Assembly (NCBI RefSeq): GCF_000092925.1
Contig: NC_014217.1
Span: 4,278,001 to 4,342,000 of the forward strand
DNA: 64,000 nucleotides
Source: Ancylobacter novellus DSM 506
GTDB taxonomy: Bacteria > Pseudomonadota > Alphaproteobacteria > Rhizobiales > Xanthobacteraceae
Reading direction: 5' to 3'
This document shows, piece after piece, positions 54,371 through 62,936 of this stretch; positions within the stretch are counted from its first letter, which is position 1; the number at the start of each line of letters is the position of its first letter. Below the pieces are notes generated by a model. That model did not search any database and was not told the DNA's origin. It saw nothing but the letters and a program-made list of their open reading frames with translations. Both the position numbers and the translations under genes were made by a program.

Positions 54371-54829
54371 ATGTCCCAGATCAAGAACCTCAACGACGTC
54401 ATGGTCGGGCTCACGCTCATCGCCATCGCCGTCTTCGCGCTCATCCTTGCCTGGCCGTTGAACCCCGGCACGGTGGCAGCCATGGGCGCGGGCTTCTTCC
54501 CGCGCCTGCTCGGCTTCATCCTCATCGGGCTGGGGCTCGCCATCATCGGCCAGGGCTTCGTCACCGAGGGCGAGCCGTTCGAGCGCTGGTTCCCGCGGCA
54601 GATCTTCTTCGTGCTCGCCAGCATCCTGTTCTTCGGGCTGGCGATCTTCGACCTCGGCGTGATCCTCGCCGTGTTCGGCACGGTGCTGATCGCCTGCGGC
54701 GCGCATCGCGGCACGCGCTACGTCGAGGCCGTGCTGCTGGCCGCCGGCATGACGCTCTTCATCTATCTGGTCTTCCCCTTCGCCCTCGGTCTGCCCATGC
54801 AGATCTGGCCCATGGCTCTGGTGCGGTGA
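54371..54829 (+). CDS. tctB: Tripartite tricarboxylate transporter small membrane subunit
   Basis: A 152-residue membrane protein with four hydrophobic helices and the A-M-G-A-G-F-F-P-R-L-L-G motif common to TctB. It is the small integral subunit of the electrochemically driven carboxylate importer. Its stop TGA overlaps the tctA ATG (TGATG), so the two are translationally coupled. Confidence 0.92.
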   Translation: MSQIKNLNDVMVGLTLIAIAVFALILAWPLNPGTVAAMGAGFFPRLLGFILIGLGLAIIGQGFVTEGEPFERWFPRQIFFVLASILFFGLAIFDLGVILAVFGTVLIACGAHRGTRYVEAVLLAAGMTLFIYLVFPFALGLPMQIWPMALVR

Positions 54830-56334
54830 TGGAAAGCTTCTCCTCGCTCTTTCACGGGCTCTCCATCGCGCTGCAGCCCGGCAACATCGTCTACTGCCTC
54901 GCCGGCACGCTGGTCGGCACGCTGATCGGCGTGCTGCCGGGCATCGGCCCGCTCACCGCCATCGCCATCCTGCTGCCCATCACCTTCTACCTGCAGCCGG
55001 TCTCGGCGCTGATCATGCTCGCCGGCATCTATTACGGCGCGCAGTATGGCGGCTCGACCACGGCGATCCTGATCAACATGCCCGGCGAGAACTCCTCGGT
55101 CGTCACCTGTCTCGACGGCCACCAGATGGCCCGGCGCGGGCGCGCCGGCCCGGCGCTGGCGGTGGCGGCGCTCGCCTCGCTGTTCGCCGGCATCTTCGCC
55201 ACCTTCGTCATCACCCTGTTCGCGCCGCCGATCTCGCAGCTCGCGCTGATGTTCGGCCCGGCGGAATATTTCTCGCTGATGGTGCTCGGCCTCATCGCGG
55301 CGATCGTGCTGGCGCACGGCTCGGTGCTGAAGGCGCTCGGCATGATCGTGCTCGGGCTGCTGCTCGGCTGCGTCGGCACCGACGTCGATTCCGGCTCGCT
55401 GCGCATGGCGCTCGGCATTCCCGGCCTGTTCGACGGCATCGGCTTCATCCCGCTCGCCATGGGCCTGTTCGGCGTCGGCGAGATCATCCGCAATCTCGAG
55501 AACGTTCAGCACCAGTCGGTGGTCGACAAGAAGGTCAGCAATCTCTGGCCCTCGCGCGACGATTTCCGCCGCTCCTGGCCGGCGGCGACGCGCGGCACCC
55601 TCATCGGCTCGATCCTCGGCATCCTGCCGGGCGGCGGCGCCATGCTGAGTTCCTTTGCCGCCTACACGATCGAGAAGCGCATCTCGAAGGAGCCGCAGCG
55701 CTTCGGCAAGGGCGCGGTGGAAGGCGTCGCCGCGCCGGAGGCGGCCAACAATGCGGGAGCGCAGACCTCCTTCATCCCGCTGCTGACGCTGGGCATCCCC
55801 TCCAACGCCATGATGGCGCTGATGGCCGGCGCGCTGCTCATCCACGGCATCACGCCCGGCCCGCGCGTCATCACCTCGAACCCGGAGATCTTCTGGGGCC
55901 TCATCGCCTCGATGCTGGTCGGCAATGCGCTGCTGGTGGTCATCAACCTGCCGCTGATCCGCATCTGGACGCTGCTGCTGCAGGTGCCCTACCACCTGTT
56001 CTACCCGATGATCCTCGTCTTCTGCTGCATCGGCGTCTACACGGTGAATTCGAGCGTGATCGACGTCTACCTGCTGCTGATCTTCGGCTTCTTCGGCTAT
56101 CTGTTCAGCAAGTGGAAATGCGAGCCGGCGCCGCTGCTGCTGGCCTTCGTGCTCGGCCCGCTGATGGAGGAGAACCTGCGCCGTTCCATGCAGGTCTCCT
56201 ATGGCGATCCGGGCATCTTCTTCACCCGCCCGATCAGCCTCGCTCTGCTCGTCGCGGCCGCCGCCTGCCTGGTGCTGGTGGTGGTCCCCGCCTTCCGGCG
56301 CACCCGCGAGGTGGCGTTCCAGGACGAGGACTGA
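54829..56334 (+). CDS. tctA: Tripartite tricarboxylate transporter large permease
   Basis: A 501-residue permease with about 12 membrane helices. G-V-L-P-G-I-G-P-L-T-A near residue 40, Y-Y-G-A-Q-Y-G-G-S near 75 and G-I-L-P-G-G-G-A near 270 are the paired TctA signature segments. It transports a carboxylate presented by TctC with an ion gradient. It ends 6 bp from the convergent FAD monooxygenase gene. Confidence 0.95.
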   Translation: MESFSSLFHGLSIALQPGNIVYCLAGTLVGTLIGVLPGIGPLTAIAILLPITFYLQPVSALIMLAGIYYGAQYGGSTTAILINMPGENSSVVTCLDGHQMARRGRAGPALAVAALASLFAGIFATFVITLFAPPISQLALMFGPAEYFSLMVLGLIAAIVLAHGSVLKALGMIVLGLLLGCVGTDVDSGSLRMALGIPGLFDGIGFIPLAMGLFGVGEIIRNLENVQHQSVVDKKVSNLWPSRDDFRRSWPAATRGTLIGSILGILPGGGAMLSSFAAYTIEKRISKEPQRFGKGAVEGVAAPEAANNAGAQTSFIPLLTLGIPSNAMMALMAGALLIHGITPGPRVITSNPEIFWGLIASMLVGNALLVVINLPLIRIWTLLLQVPYHLFYPMILVFCCIGVYTVNSSVIDVYLLLIFGFFGYLFSKWKCEPAPLLLAFVLGPLMEENLRRSMQVSYGDPGIFFTRPISLALLVAAAACLVLVVVPAFRRTREVAFQDED

Positions 56335-56340
56335 CCCTCT

Positions 56341-57831
56341 TCACGCCGGCCCGGTGCCGGCGGGGCGGAAATGGTTGAGATAGCCGAGGATGGGCTCCCA
56401 TTCGCCATCCGCCACCGAGATGGCGAGATAGCCGTCCGGCCGCACCAGCTCGATGCCGCCATCGACCGGATTGGCGCGGATCACAGGATCGACCAGATCG
56501 CCGAGCGGGCCGGGCGGCTCTCCCGCCCAGGCACCGGCGCGCAGGGTGAAGCGCGGCGTGTCGCCGGCGCCATAGGGCGCCTCGCCCTCGATTGGGGGCA
56601 TGCGCGAGCCCGCCCGCGGCCCGGCCTCCCAGGAGACGCCGTTGAGCGGGCTGTCGTCGTAGCGCGTCGAGGTCTCGGTCAGCGAGCCCTCCAGCGCGTG
56701 CTGCACCGGCGCGAGGCCGAGCACGAACTGCATCAGCGCGTTGCGGATGCGGCGGGCGAGCGTATTCTGGATCGTCGCCATGCGGGTGAGCCGCCCGGAG
56801 GCGGCGATCACCCCCGCGCCGACCGCCCGGCGCTCGGGGTCGTAGCTGTCGAGCAGCGCCGGAGCGGTGGAGAGCCCGCGGATGACGAGGGCGAGCTTCC
56901 AGGCGAGGTTGATGGCGTCCTGCATGCCCGTGTTCATGCCCTGGCCGCCCGCCGGGCTGTGCACATGGGCGGCGTCGCCGGCGAGGAAGACGCGGTCCGA
57001 GCGGTAGCGCTCGACCTGCCGCTCATTGATGCGGAAGGCCGATGTCCAGACCGCGTCCTGCAGCACGATGCCGCCCGGTCCGCGCCGGTCGAGGATGGCC
57101 TGGAACGCCTCGAAGCTCGGCGCCGCCGGCGGTGCGCCGGTCGAGCTCCCGAGGCCGGCGATCAGCCGGTAGCGCCCCGGCGCCATCGGGAACAGGACGA
57201 GGGGGCCTTCCTCGTGCCAGTAGGTGGCGAGCTCGTTCACCGGGAAGGGCACGCCCGTCATGTGGAAGTCGCCCTGCCCCCAGTCGTCGCCGCGCGTGTC
57301 GCCTTCGAAGGCGAGGCCGAGCCGGTGCCGGACCACGCTGTGGGCGCCGTCGCAGGCGACCATCCAGCCGAAGCGCGCGGTTTCCTCGCTTCCGCCGGGA
57401 TGGCGCAGCGTCGCGGTGATGCCTTCCTCGTCCTGGGTGAAGTCGACGAGGCGCACGCCGAGCTCCGGCCGCACGCCGCGCTCCGCCAGATGCCGCCCCA
57501 GCACCCCCTCGGTGCCGCTCTGCGGCAGCATCAGCGCGAAGGGGTAGGGGGTCACGACGTCCTTCAGCTCGATCCGCGCGATGGGCTCGGCGCCGGCGAT
57601 GATGTTGGCGACGGTGACCTTGTTGCCGCGCGAGACGAGCTCGGCGCTGACCCCGTCGCCGGCGCGCTCCAGGAGTTCCAGCGTGCGCGGCCACAGCGCC
57701 ACCGCGCGCGAGGTGTAGGCGCGCTCGGTCATCTGGTCGACGAGGCGCACCGGCACACGGTAGCGCGCCAGTTCCAGCGCCATGGTGAGGCCGACCGGAC
57801 CGGCGCCGACGATGAGGACGGGTTCGGTCAT
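56341..57831 (-). CDS. FAD-dependent aromatic monooxygenase-like protein
   Basis: A 496-residue class A flavoprotein monooxygenase. The FAD ADP-binding motif is LIVGAGPVGLTMALELAR at the start, the D-G motif V-A-C-D-G-A-H-S-V-V-R near residue 175, and the GD motif FLAGDAAHVHSPAGGQGMNTGMQDA near 290. It belongs to the PheA/MhpA-like group, hydroxylating a phenolic or polyketide ring with NAD(P)H. The C-terminal thioredoxin-like domain of phenol hydroxylases appears shortened. GGGAAAG precedes the ATG at 57831. No pathway partner is adjacent; the convergent tctA could import its substrate. Confidence 0.9.
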   Translation of the reverse strand: MTEPVLIVGAGPVGLTMALELARYRVPVRLVDQMTERAYTSRAVALWPRTLELLERAGDGVSAELVSRGNKVTVANIIAGAEPIARIELKDVVTPYPFALMLPQSGTEGVLGRHLAERGVRPELGVRLVDFTQDEEGITATLRHPGGSEETARFGWMVACDGAHSVVRHRLGLAFEGDTRGDDWGQGDFHMTGVPFPVNELATYWHEEGPLVLFPMAPGRYRLIAGLGSSTGAPPAAPSFEAFQAILDRRGPGGIVLQDAVWTSAFRINERQVERYRSDRVFLAGDAAHVHSPAGGQGMNTGMQDAINLAWKLALVIRGLSTAPALLDSYDPERRAVGAGVIAASGRLTRMATIQNTLARRIRNALMQFVLGLAPVQHALEGSLTETSTRYDDSPLNGVSWEAGPRAGSRMPPIEGEAPYGAGDTPRFTLRAGAWAGEPPGPLGDLVDPVIRANPVDGGIELVRPDGYLAISVADGEWEPILGYLNHFRPAGTGPA

Positions 57832-57995
57832 GACCGCTTTCCCTGCCTGGTTCATGGATCGGGCCGCCGTCATTCATGCACGGCGGGGCGTCGACATCCA
57901 CCGGCGGCGCACGGGACGCGCCGCTACTCAACCGCCGACCTGCCCGAACTAAACACGCGGCACGCTGCAATGCAGCAATGAATGGCACTTGCGTT

Positions 57996-58016
57996 GTTGA
58001 GCAAATCGTACTCAAC
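57996..58016. promoter_or_regulatory. Inverted repeat upstream of sugar ABC operon
   Basis: GTTGAG at 57996-58001 and CTCAAC at 58011-58016 are reverse complements with 9 bp between. A second motif, AACTAAACAC, occurs at 57950 and again at 58014. The region 57985-58035 is A+T-rich and 75-110 bp upstream of the binding-protein gene, where an operator and promoter are expected. No regulator of this operon is visible in the window. Confidence 0.45.
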
Positions 58017-58107
58017 TAAACACAACACTAAATCTGCCGACGCCAATCGTGCCGATGGAAAATCAATGGAGGGGGCTTGGGCCCACCTCTTTCTCTGGGA
58101 GGAGAGC

Positions 58108-59430
58108 ATGCTGAAGAAGTGGGTACCCCTGTTCGGGGCGGCGGCCGTCTGCGCCGCGGCGGCCATGCCCCAGGCGGCGAAAGCCGAGCAGCTGACGCTG
58201 TGCTGGGCGGCCTGGGATCCGGCGAATGCGCTGGTGGAACTGTCCAAGGACTTCACCGCCAAGACCGGCACCACGATGACGTTCGAGTTCGTCCCGTGGA
58301 CGAGCTATGCCGACCGCTTCCTCAACGAGCTCAACTCGAAGGGCAAGCTCTGCGACCTGATCATCGGCGATAGCCAGTGGATCGGCGGCGCGGCGGAGAA
58401 CGGCCATTACGTGAAGCTGAACGACTTCTTCGCCAAGGAAGGCATCAAGATGGATGACTTCGTGCCGGCGACGGTGGTCGGCTATTCGGAATGGCCGAAG
58501 AACACGCCGAACTACTGGGCGCTGCCGGCCATGGGCGACGTGGTCGGCTGGACCTACCGCAAGGACTGGTTCGAGCGTCCCGAGCTCCAGAAGGAGTTCA
58601 AGGCCAAGTATGGCTGGGACCTCGCCGCGCCCAAGACCTACGACCAGCTCAAGCAGATCGGCGAGTTCTTCCAGAAGCGGCAGATCGACGGCAAGACCGT
58701 CTATGGCGCCTCGATCTACACCGAGCGCGGCTCGGAAGGCATCACCATGGGCGTGACCAACGTCCTCTACGACTGGGGTTTCATGTACGACAACCCCAAG
58801 AAGCCCTACGACATGGAGGGCTACGTCAACTCGCCCGACGCGGTGAAGGGGCTGGAGTTCTACAAGGCGCTCTATGACTGCTGCACGCCGCCCGGCGCGT
58901 CCAACGTCTACATGGTGGAATCGGCTGACGCCTTCAAATCCGGCCAGGTGGCGATGCAGATGAACTTCGCCTTCACCTGGCCCGGCCTCTACAAGGACGA
59001 GAAGGTCGGCGGCAACCGCATCGGCTTCTTCCCGAACCCGAAGGAGAAGTACCACTTCGCCCAGCTCGGCGGGCAGGGCATCTCGGTGGTCTCCTATTCC
59101 GACAAGCGCGACGCGGCGCTTCAGTACATCAAGTGGTTCGCCCAGCCCGACGTGCAGGCCAAATGGTGGAAGCTCGGCGGCTTCTCCTGCCTGAAGGCGG
59201 TGGTCGACGCCCCCGACTTCAAGACCAGCCAGCCCTACGCCCCGGCCTTCCTCGAATCCATGGCGATCGTGAAGGATTTCTGGGCCGAGCCGAGCTACGC
59301 CGAGCTGCTGCAGGCCATGCAGAAGCGGGTGCATGACTACGTCATCGCCAACAAGGGCACGGCCAAGCAGGCGCTGGACGAGCTGGTCGTCGACTGGACC
59401 GAGATCTTCAAGGACGACGGCAAGATCTGA
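58108..59430 (+). CDS. Sugar-type ABC transporter substrate-binding protein
   Basis: A 440-residue family 1 extracellular binding protein (MalE/UgpB type). The signal peptide ends near residue 26 (PQAAKAEQ). L-T-L-C-W-A-A-W-D-P-A-N opens the mature protein, and W-T-Y-R-K-D-W-F and Q-M-N-F-A-F-T-W are typical cleft segments. GGGAGGAGAGC precedes the ATG. It heads the six-gene ABC operon to 63939. The protein is shorter than the glycerol-binding GlpV (about 570 residues), so a different polyol or sugar is likely. Confidence 0.9.
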   Translation: MLKKWVPLFGAAAVCAAAAMPQAAKAEQLTLCWAAWDPANALVELSKDFTAKTGTTMTFEFVPWTSYADRFLNELNSKGKLCDLIIGDSQWIGGAAENGHYVKLNDFFAKEGIKMDDFVPATVVGYSEWPKNTPNYWALPAMGDVVGWTYRKDWFERPELQKEFKAKYGWDLAAPKTYDQLKQIGEFFQKRQIDGKTVYGASIYTERGSEGITMGVTNVLYDWGFMYDNPKKPYDMEGYVNSPDAVKGLEFYKALYDCCTPPGASNVYMVESADAFKSGQVAMQMNFAFTWPGLYKDEKVGGNRIGFFPNPKEKYHFAQLGGQGISVVSYSDKRDAALQYIKWFAQPDVQAKWWKLGGFSCLKAVVDAPDFKTSQPYAPAFLESMAIVKDFWAEPSYAELLQAMQKRVHDYVIANKGTAKQALDELVVDWTEIFKDDGKI

Positions 59431-59454
59431 CGAAGCTCGGCGGCGAGCGCCTGC

Positions 59455-59550
59455 GTGCTTCGAGACGCGGGGCGTCGCCCCGCTCCTCAGCATGAGGGAG
59501 GCTTCCTCATCCTGAGGTGCCCGGCGCAGCCGGGCCTCGAAGGACGCAGC
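59455..59550. repeat. Rearranged family A palindrome
   Basis: Contains C-T-T-C-G-A-G, then GCTCCTCAGCATGAGG (close to the family's right arm), followed directly by the left arm CCTCATCCTGAGGTGC at 59505-59520 and CCTCGAAGGA. The order of the halves is reversed compared with the copies at 172, 8692 and 45704. It lies between the binding-protein and permease genes. Confidence 0.6.
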
Positions 59551-59670
59551 ACCTGACCGCTGCGAGGTCCCCCGAGGCCTTGGCCTTTCCCGACCTCCTC
59601 CCGATGGCGACCCGGTTCTTCGAGACCGGACCGGGTCGCCCCCTTTCCGCCGACACCAGCGAGTGCGCGC

Positions 59671-60651
59671 GTGAACTCATCCCATCAGACCTTCGCCGAG
59701 AAGGCGTCCCGACTGGCCACCGAGGCGGCCGTGCGGGCGACGCCGGAGCCCCTCGCCAAACGGGTGCGCGGCTTCTCAGACCGGGCCATCGCCTGGCTGT
59801 TCATCGCCCCGACCATCGCCCTGCTCTTGGCGATCAACATCTTCCCGCTGTTCTGGGCGATCTACTTGTCCTTCACCAACTACCGGGCCAACCGGCCCAA
59901 TGCCGAGGTGAGGAATATCGGGCTCAGCAACTATTCGCGCATCCTCAACGACCCCGACATCTGGGCGTCGATGCAGACGACGGCGCATTTCGTATTCTGG
60001 ACCATCCTCCTGCAGACGGTGATCGGCTTCGGCCTCGCCTATCTGATCGACCGCAAGTTCCGCGGCCACGCCTTCTGGACCACGCTCATCCTGATCCCGA
60101 TGATGCTGTCGCCCGCCGTGGTCGGCAATTTCTGGCGCTTCCTCTACGAGCCGCAGATCGGCCTCTTCGCCTATGCGGTGTCGTTCCTAACCGGCATCCC
60201 GACCTCCGACATCCAGATGCTCGGCAGCGTGCAGCTGGCGCCCTGGGCGATCGTCATCGTCGATACCTGGATGTGGACGCCCTACGTCATGCTGATCTGC
60301 CTCGCCGGGCTCAGGTCCATCCCCGACTACATCTATGAGGCGGCCGAGGTCGACCGCGCCTCGCCCTGGCGGCAGTTCTGGTCGATCACCGTGCCGATGG
60401 CGCTGCCCTTCATCATGCTGGCGGTGCTGTTCCGCGGCATCGAGAACTTCAAGATGTTCGACATGGTGAACCTGCTCACCGGCGGCGGGCCCGGCTCGAC
60501 CACGGAGGTCGCCTCCATCGCGCTCAAGCGCGACGCCTTCGAGGCCTGGGCGACCGGGCGCTCCTCGGCCTTCGCCATCGTGCTGTTCGTCGCGGTGTTC
60601 GGCCTCGCCAACATCTACGTCAAGGCGCTCAACCGGGTGAAGCAGAGATGA
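59671..60651 (+). CDS. Sugar ABC transporter permease (MalF-like)
   Basis: A 326-residue permease. An extended, charged N-terminus precedes about six membrane helices, starting at residue 40 (W-L-F-I-A-P-T-I-A-L-L). The EAA loop is E-A-A-E-V-D-R-A-S-P-W-R-Q-F near residue 230. The start is GTG; no clear ribosome site is visible. Overlaps the next permease gene by 4 bp (ATGA), so translation is coupled. Confidence 0.9.
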   Translation: MNSSHQTFAEKASRLATEAAVRATPEPLAKRVRGFSDRAIAWLFIAPTIALLLAINIFPLFWAIYLSFTNYRANRPNAEVRNIGLSNYSRILNDPDIWASMQTTAHFVFWTILLQTVIGFGLAYLIDRKFRGHAFWTTLILIPMMLSPAVVGNFWRFLYEPQIGLFAYAVSFLTGIPTSDIQMLGSVQLAPWAIVIVDTWMWTPYVMLICLAGLRSIPDYIYEAAEVDRASPWRQFWSITVPMALPFIMLAVLFRGIENFKMFDMVNLLTGGGPGSTTEVASIALKRDAFEAWATGRSSAFAIVLFVAVFGLANIYVKALNRVKQR

Positions 60652-61616
60652 GCACCGCCAAGCCCGCCGCGGGCACCGCCGCCCACTCCGTCGTCGAGCC
60701 GAGCGCCAATTCCAAGCGCATCGCCGCCACGCTGGTCATCCTCTACGCGGTGATCACCATGGTGCCGCTGGTTTGGATCTTCCTGACCAGCATCAAGTCG
60801 CCGCCGGATTCGATCTCCTATCCGCCGAAGATCCTGTTCACCCCCTCGCTCGAGGGCTACTGCAACCTCTTCACCACCCGCACGCGGCAGACGCCGGAAT
60901 ATATCGCCGCGCTGCCGCCGCCGGAGAACACCTGCGACGCCGTTACCCGCGAGCGCAACATGGTGATCGCCGGCCCGTCCAACTTCCTGCCGCGCTTCGT
61001 CAATTCGCTGATCATCGCCTTCGGCTCGACCTTCCTCGCCGTGGGGCTCGGCACGCTGGCGGCCTATGGCTTCTCGCGCTTCAAGGTGCCGCTGGCCGAC
61101 GACCTGCTCTTCTTCATCCTGTCGACGCGGATGATGCCGCCCATCGCGGTCGCGATCCCGATCTTCCTGATGTACCGGGAGCTCGGCCTCTCCGACACCG
61201 CCATCGGCATGATGCTGCTCTACACGGCGGTGAACGTCTCGCTCGCCGTCTGGCTGCTCAAGGGCTTCATCGACGAGATCCCGCGCGAATACGAGGAGGC
61301 GGCGATGATCGACGGCTACACGCGCCTCCAGGCCTTCCGCAAGGTGGTGCTGCCGCAGGCGACGACCGGCATCGCCGCCACCGCCATCTTCTGCCTGATC
61401 TTCGCCTGGAACGAATATGCCTTCGCCTCGCTGCTCACCTCGGGCAGCGCCCAGACCGCGCCGCCCTTCATCCCGACCATCATCGGCGAGGGCGGGCAGG
61501 ACTGGCCGGCGGTGGCGGCCGGCACGACCATCTTCCTGGTGCCGATCCTCGTCTTCACCATCCTGCTGCGCAAGCAGCTGCTGCGCGGCATCACCTTCGG
61601 GGCGGTGCGCAAATGA
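60648..61616 (+). CDS. Sugar ABC transporter permease (MalG-like)
   Basis: A 322-residue permease, six membrane helices with a large first periplasmic loop (residues 55-110) that carries two cysteines. The EAA loop is E-E-A-A-M-I-D-G-Y-T-R near residue 220. It pairs with the MalF-like permease to form the channel. Its stop overlaps the small membrane protein gene by 4 bp. Confidence 0.9.
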   Translation: MSTAKPAAGTAAHSVVEPSANSKRIAATLVILYAVITMVPLVWIFLTSIKSPPDSISYPPKILFTPSLEGYCNLFTTRTRQTPEYIAALPPPENTCDAVTRERNMVIAGPSNFLPRFVNSLIIAFGSTFLAVGLGTLAAYGFSRFKVPLADDLLFFILSTRMMPPIAVAIPIFLMYRELGLSDTAIGMMLLYTAVNVSLAVWLLKGFIDEIPREYEEAAMIDGYTRLQAFRKVVLPQATTGIAATAIFCLIFAWNEYAFASLLTSGSAQTAPPFIPTIIGEGGQDWPAVAAGTTIFLVPILVFTILLRKQLLRGITFGAVRK

Positions 61617-61819
61617 GCGACCGCACCCTCATCATCCCGAAGAAGCGCCGCCCCTTCTTCCTGCGGCGCGGGCCGATGGAGGCGCTTGCCGTCCTCCTCA
61701 TCGCGCTCGGCTTCCTCATGCTGTTCCAGCCCTTCTGGCTGGTGCTCTACACCTATTCCTTCGTCACCCTCCTGGCCGGCACGGCGATGTTCACCGTCGT
61801 GTCCAAGTTCCCGGAATAA
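61613..61819 (+). CDS. 68-residue two-helix membrane protein in the ABC operon
   Basis: A small protein I do not recognise by name. A basic N-terminus (IPKKRRPFFLRRG) is followed by two hydrophobic helices (about residues 22-40 and 44-62). Its ATG overlaps the permease stop (ATGA) and its stop is 4 bp before the ATPase gene, so it is clearly part of the operon. Similar tiny proteins accompany some two-ATPase sugar/glycerol-type ABC operons, and may assist assembly of the permease complex; that is inference. Confidence 0.8.
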   Translation: MSDRTLIIPKKRRPFFLRRGPMEALAVLLIALGFLMLFQPFWLVLYTYSFVTLLAGTAMFTVVSKFPE

Positions 61820-61823
61820 CGCC

Positions 61824-62936
61824 ATGGCCGAGATCAGGGTCGAGCATCTGCGCAAGGAGTTCGGCGATTTCGTCGCCGTGCAGGATTCCACCTTCACCGT
61901 CGAGGACGGCTCGTTCCTCGCGCTGCTGGGGCCTTCGGGCTGCGGCAAGACCACGACGCTGCGCATGATCGCCGGGCTGGAACTGCCGACCGGCGGCGCC
62001 ATCCGCCTCGCCGGCGAGGACGTGACCTATCGCCGGGCCAGCGAGCGCGACATCGCCTTCGTGTTCCAGCTCTTCGCGCTCTACCCGCATATGAATGTGC
62101 GCGCGAATATTGGCTTCCCGCTGCTGGCGCAGGGCGTGCCCAAGGCGGAGATAAAGCGTCGCGTCGAGGAGACGGCCAAGCTTCTCCAGATCGACCACAT
62201 CCTCGACCGCCCGGTCTCGGGCCTCGCCGGCGGCGACCGCCAGCGCGTGGCGCTCGGGCGCGCCATCGTGCGCCGGCCGAAATGCTTCCTGATGGACGAG
62301 CCGCTCGGCACGCTCGACGCCGAGTTCCGCGAGGTGATGGTCCGCGAGCTGCGCGAGCTGCACAACCGCATCCACGCCACCACGGTCTATGTCACCCACG
62401 ACCAGATCGAGGCCATGGCTATGGCCGACAAGATCGCGGTCATGAACCATGGCGTGGTCGAGCAGTTCGGCACGCCGCAGGAGATCTATGACCGCCCGGC
62501 CTCCATGTATGTCGCCGATTTCATCGGCTCGCCGCCGATGAACTTCATCCGCTTCAATGGCGGCCTGCCGCGCGGCGCGCGCATCGCCCGCATCGGCGTG
62601 GCGGCGATCGAGATGCCGGAGCTGCGCGAGGAGGTCGCGCCCGGCGACCTCGCGCTCGGCGTGCGGCCCGAACATGTGCGGCTGGTGGAGTCCTCGCCTT
62701 TGCGCGGGGCGATCTATGGCAGCGAATATCTCGGCACCAACCAGATCGTCACCGTGGAGACCGAGGGCGGGCTGGTGCGTGCCCGCCTGCCGGCCGACCG
62801 CGGCTACACCATAGGCGAGCCGGTCGGCCTCGCCTTCAAGAGCGAGCGGCTGTCGCTGTTCGAGGCCCGTTCCGGCCGGGCGATCCGCTCCGCCCTGCAC
62901 GAGGGCGAACTGCGCCGGGAGGCCCGCCATGGCTGA
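61824..62936 (+). CDS. Sugar ABC transporter ATP-binding protein 1 (MalK/UgpC type)
   Basis: A 370-residue ATPase. Walker A GPSGCGKTT near residue 37, Q-loop VFQLFALYPH, Walker B CFLMDEPLGTLD, H-loop VTHDQIEAMAM, and a C-terminal TOBE regulatory domain from about residue 240. The ABC signature is LAGGDRQRVALGRAI, with Ala and Asp replacing Ser and Gln of LSGGQ. It overlaps the second ATPase gene by 8 bp. The pair probably forms a heterodimer in which one composite ATP site is degenerate. Confidence 0.92.
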   Translation: MAEIRVEHLRKEFGDFVAVQDSTFTVEDGSFLALLGPSGCGKTTTLRMIAGLELPTGGAIRLAGEDVTYRRASERDIAFVFQLFALYPHMNVRANIGFPLLAQGVPKAEIKRRVEETAKLLQIDHILDRPVSGLAGGDRQRVALGRAIVRRPKCFLMDEPLGTLDAEFREVMVRELRELHNRIHATTVYVTHDQIEAMAMADKIAVMNHGVVEQFGTPQEIYDRPASMYVADFIGSPPMNFIRFNGGLPRGARIARIGVAAIEMPELREEVAPGDLALGVRPEHVRLVESSPLRGAIYGSEYLGTNQIVTVETEGGLVRARLPADRGYTIGEPVGLAFKSERLSLFEARSGRAIRSALHEGELRREARHG

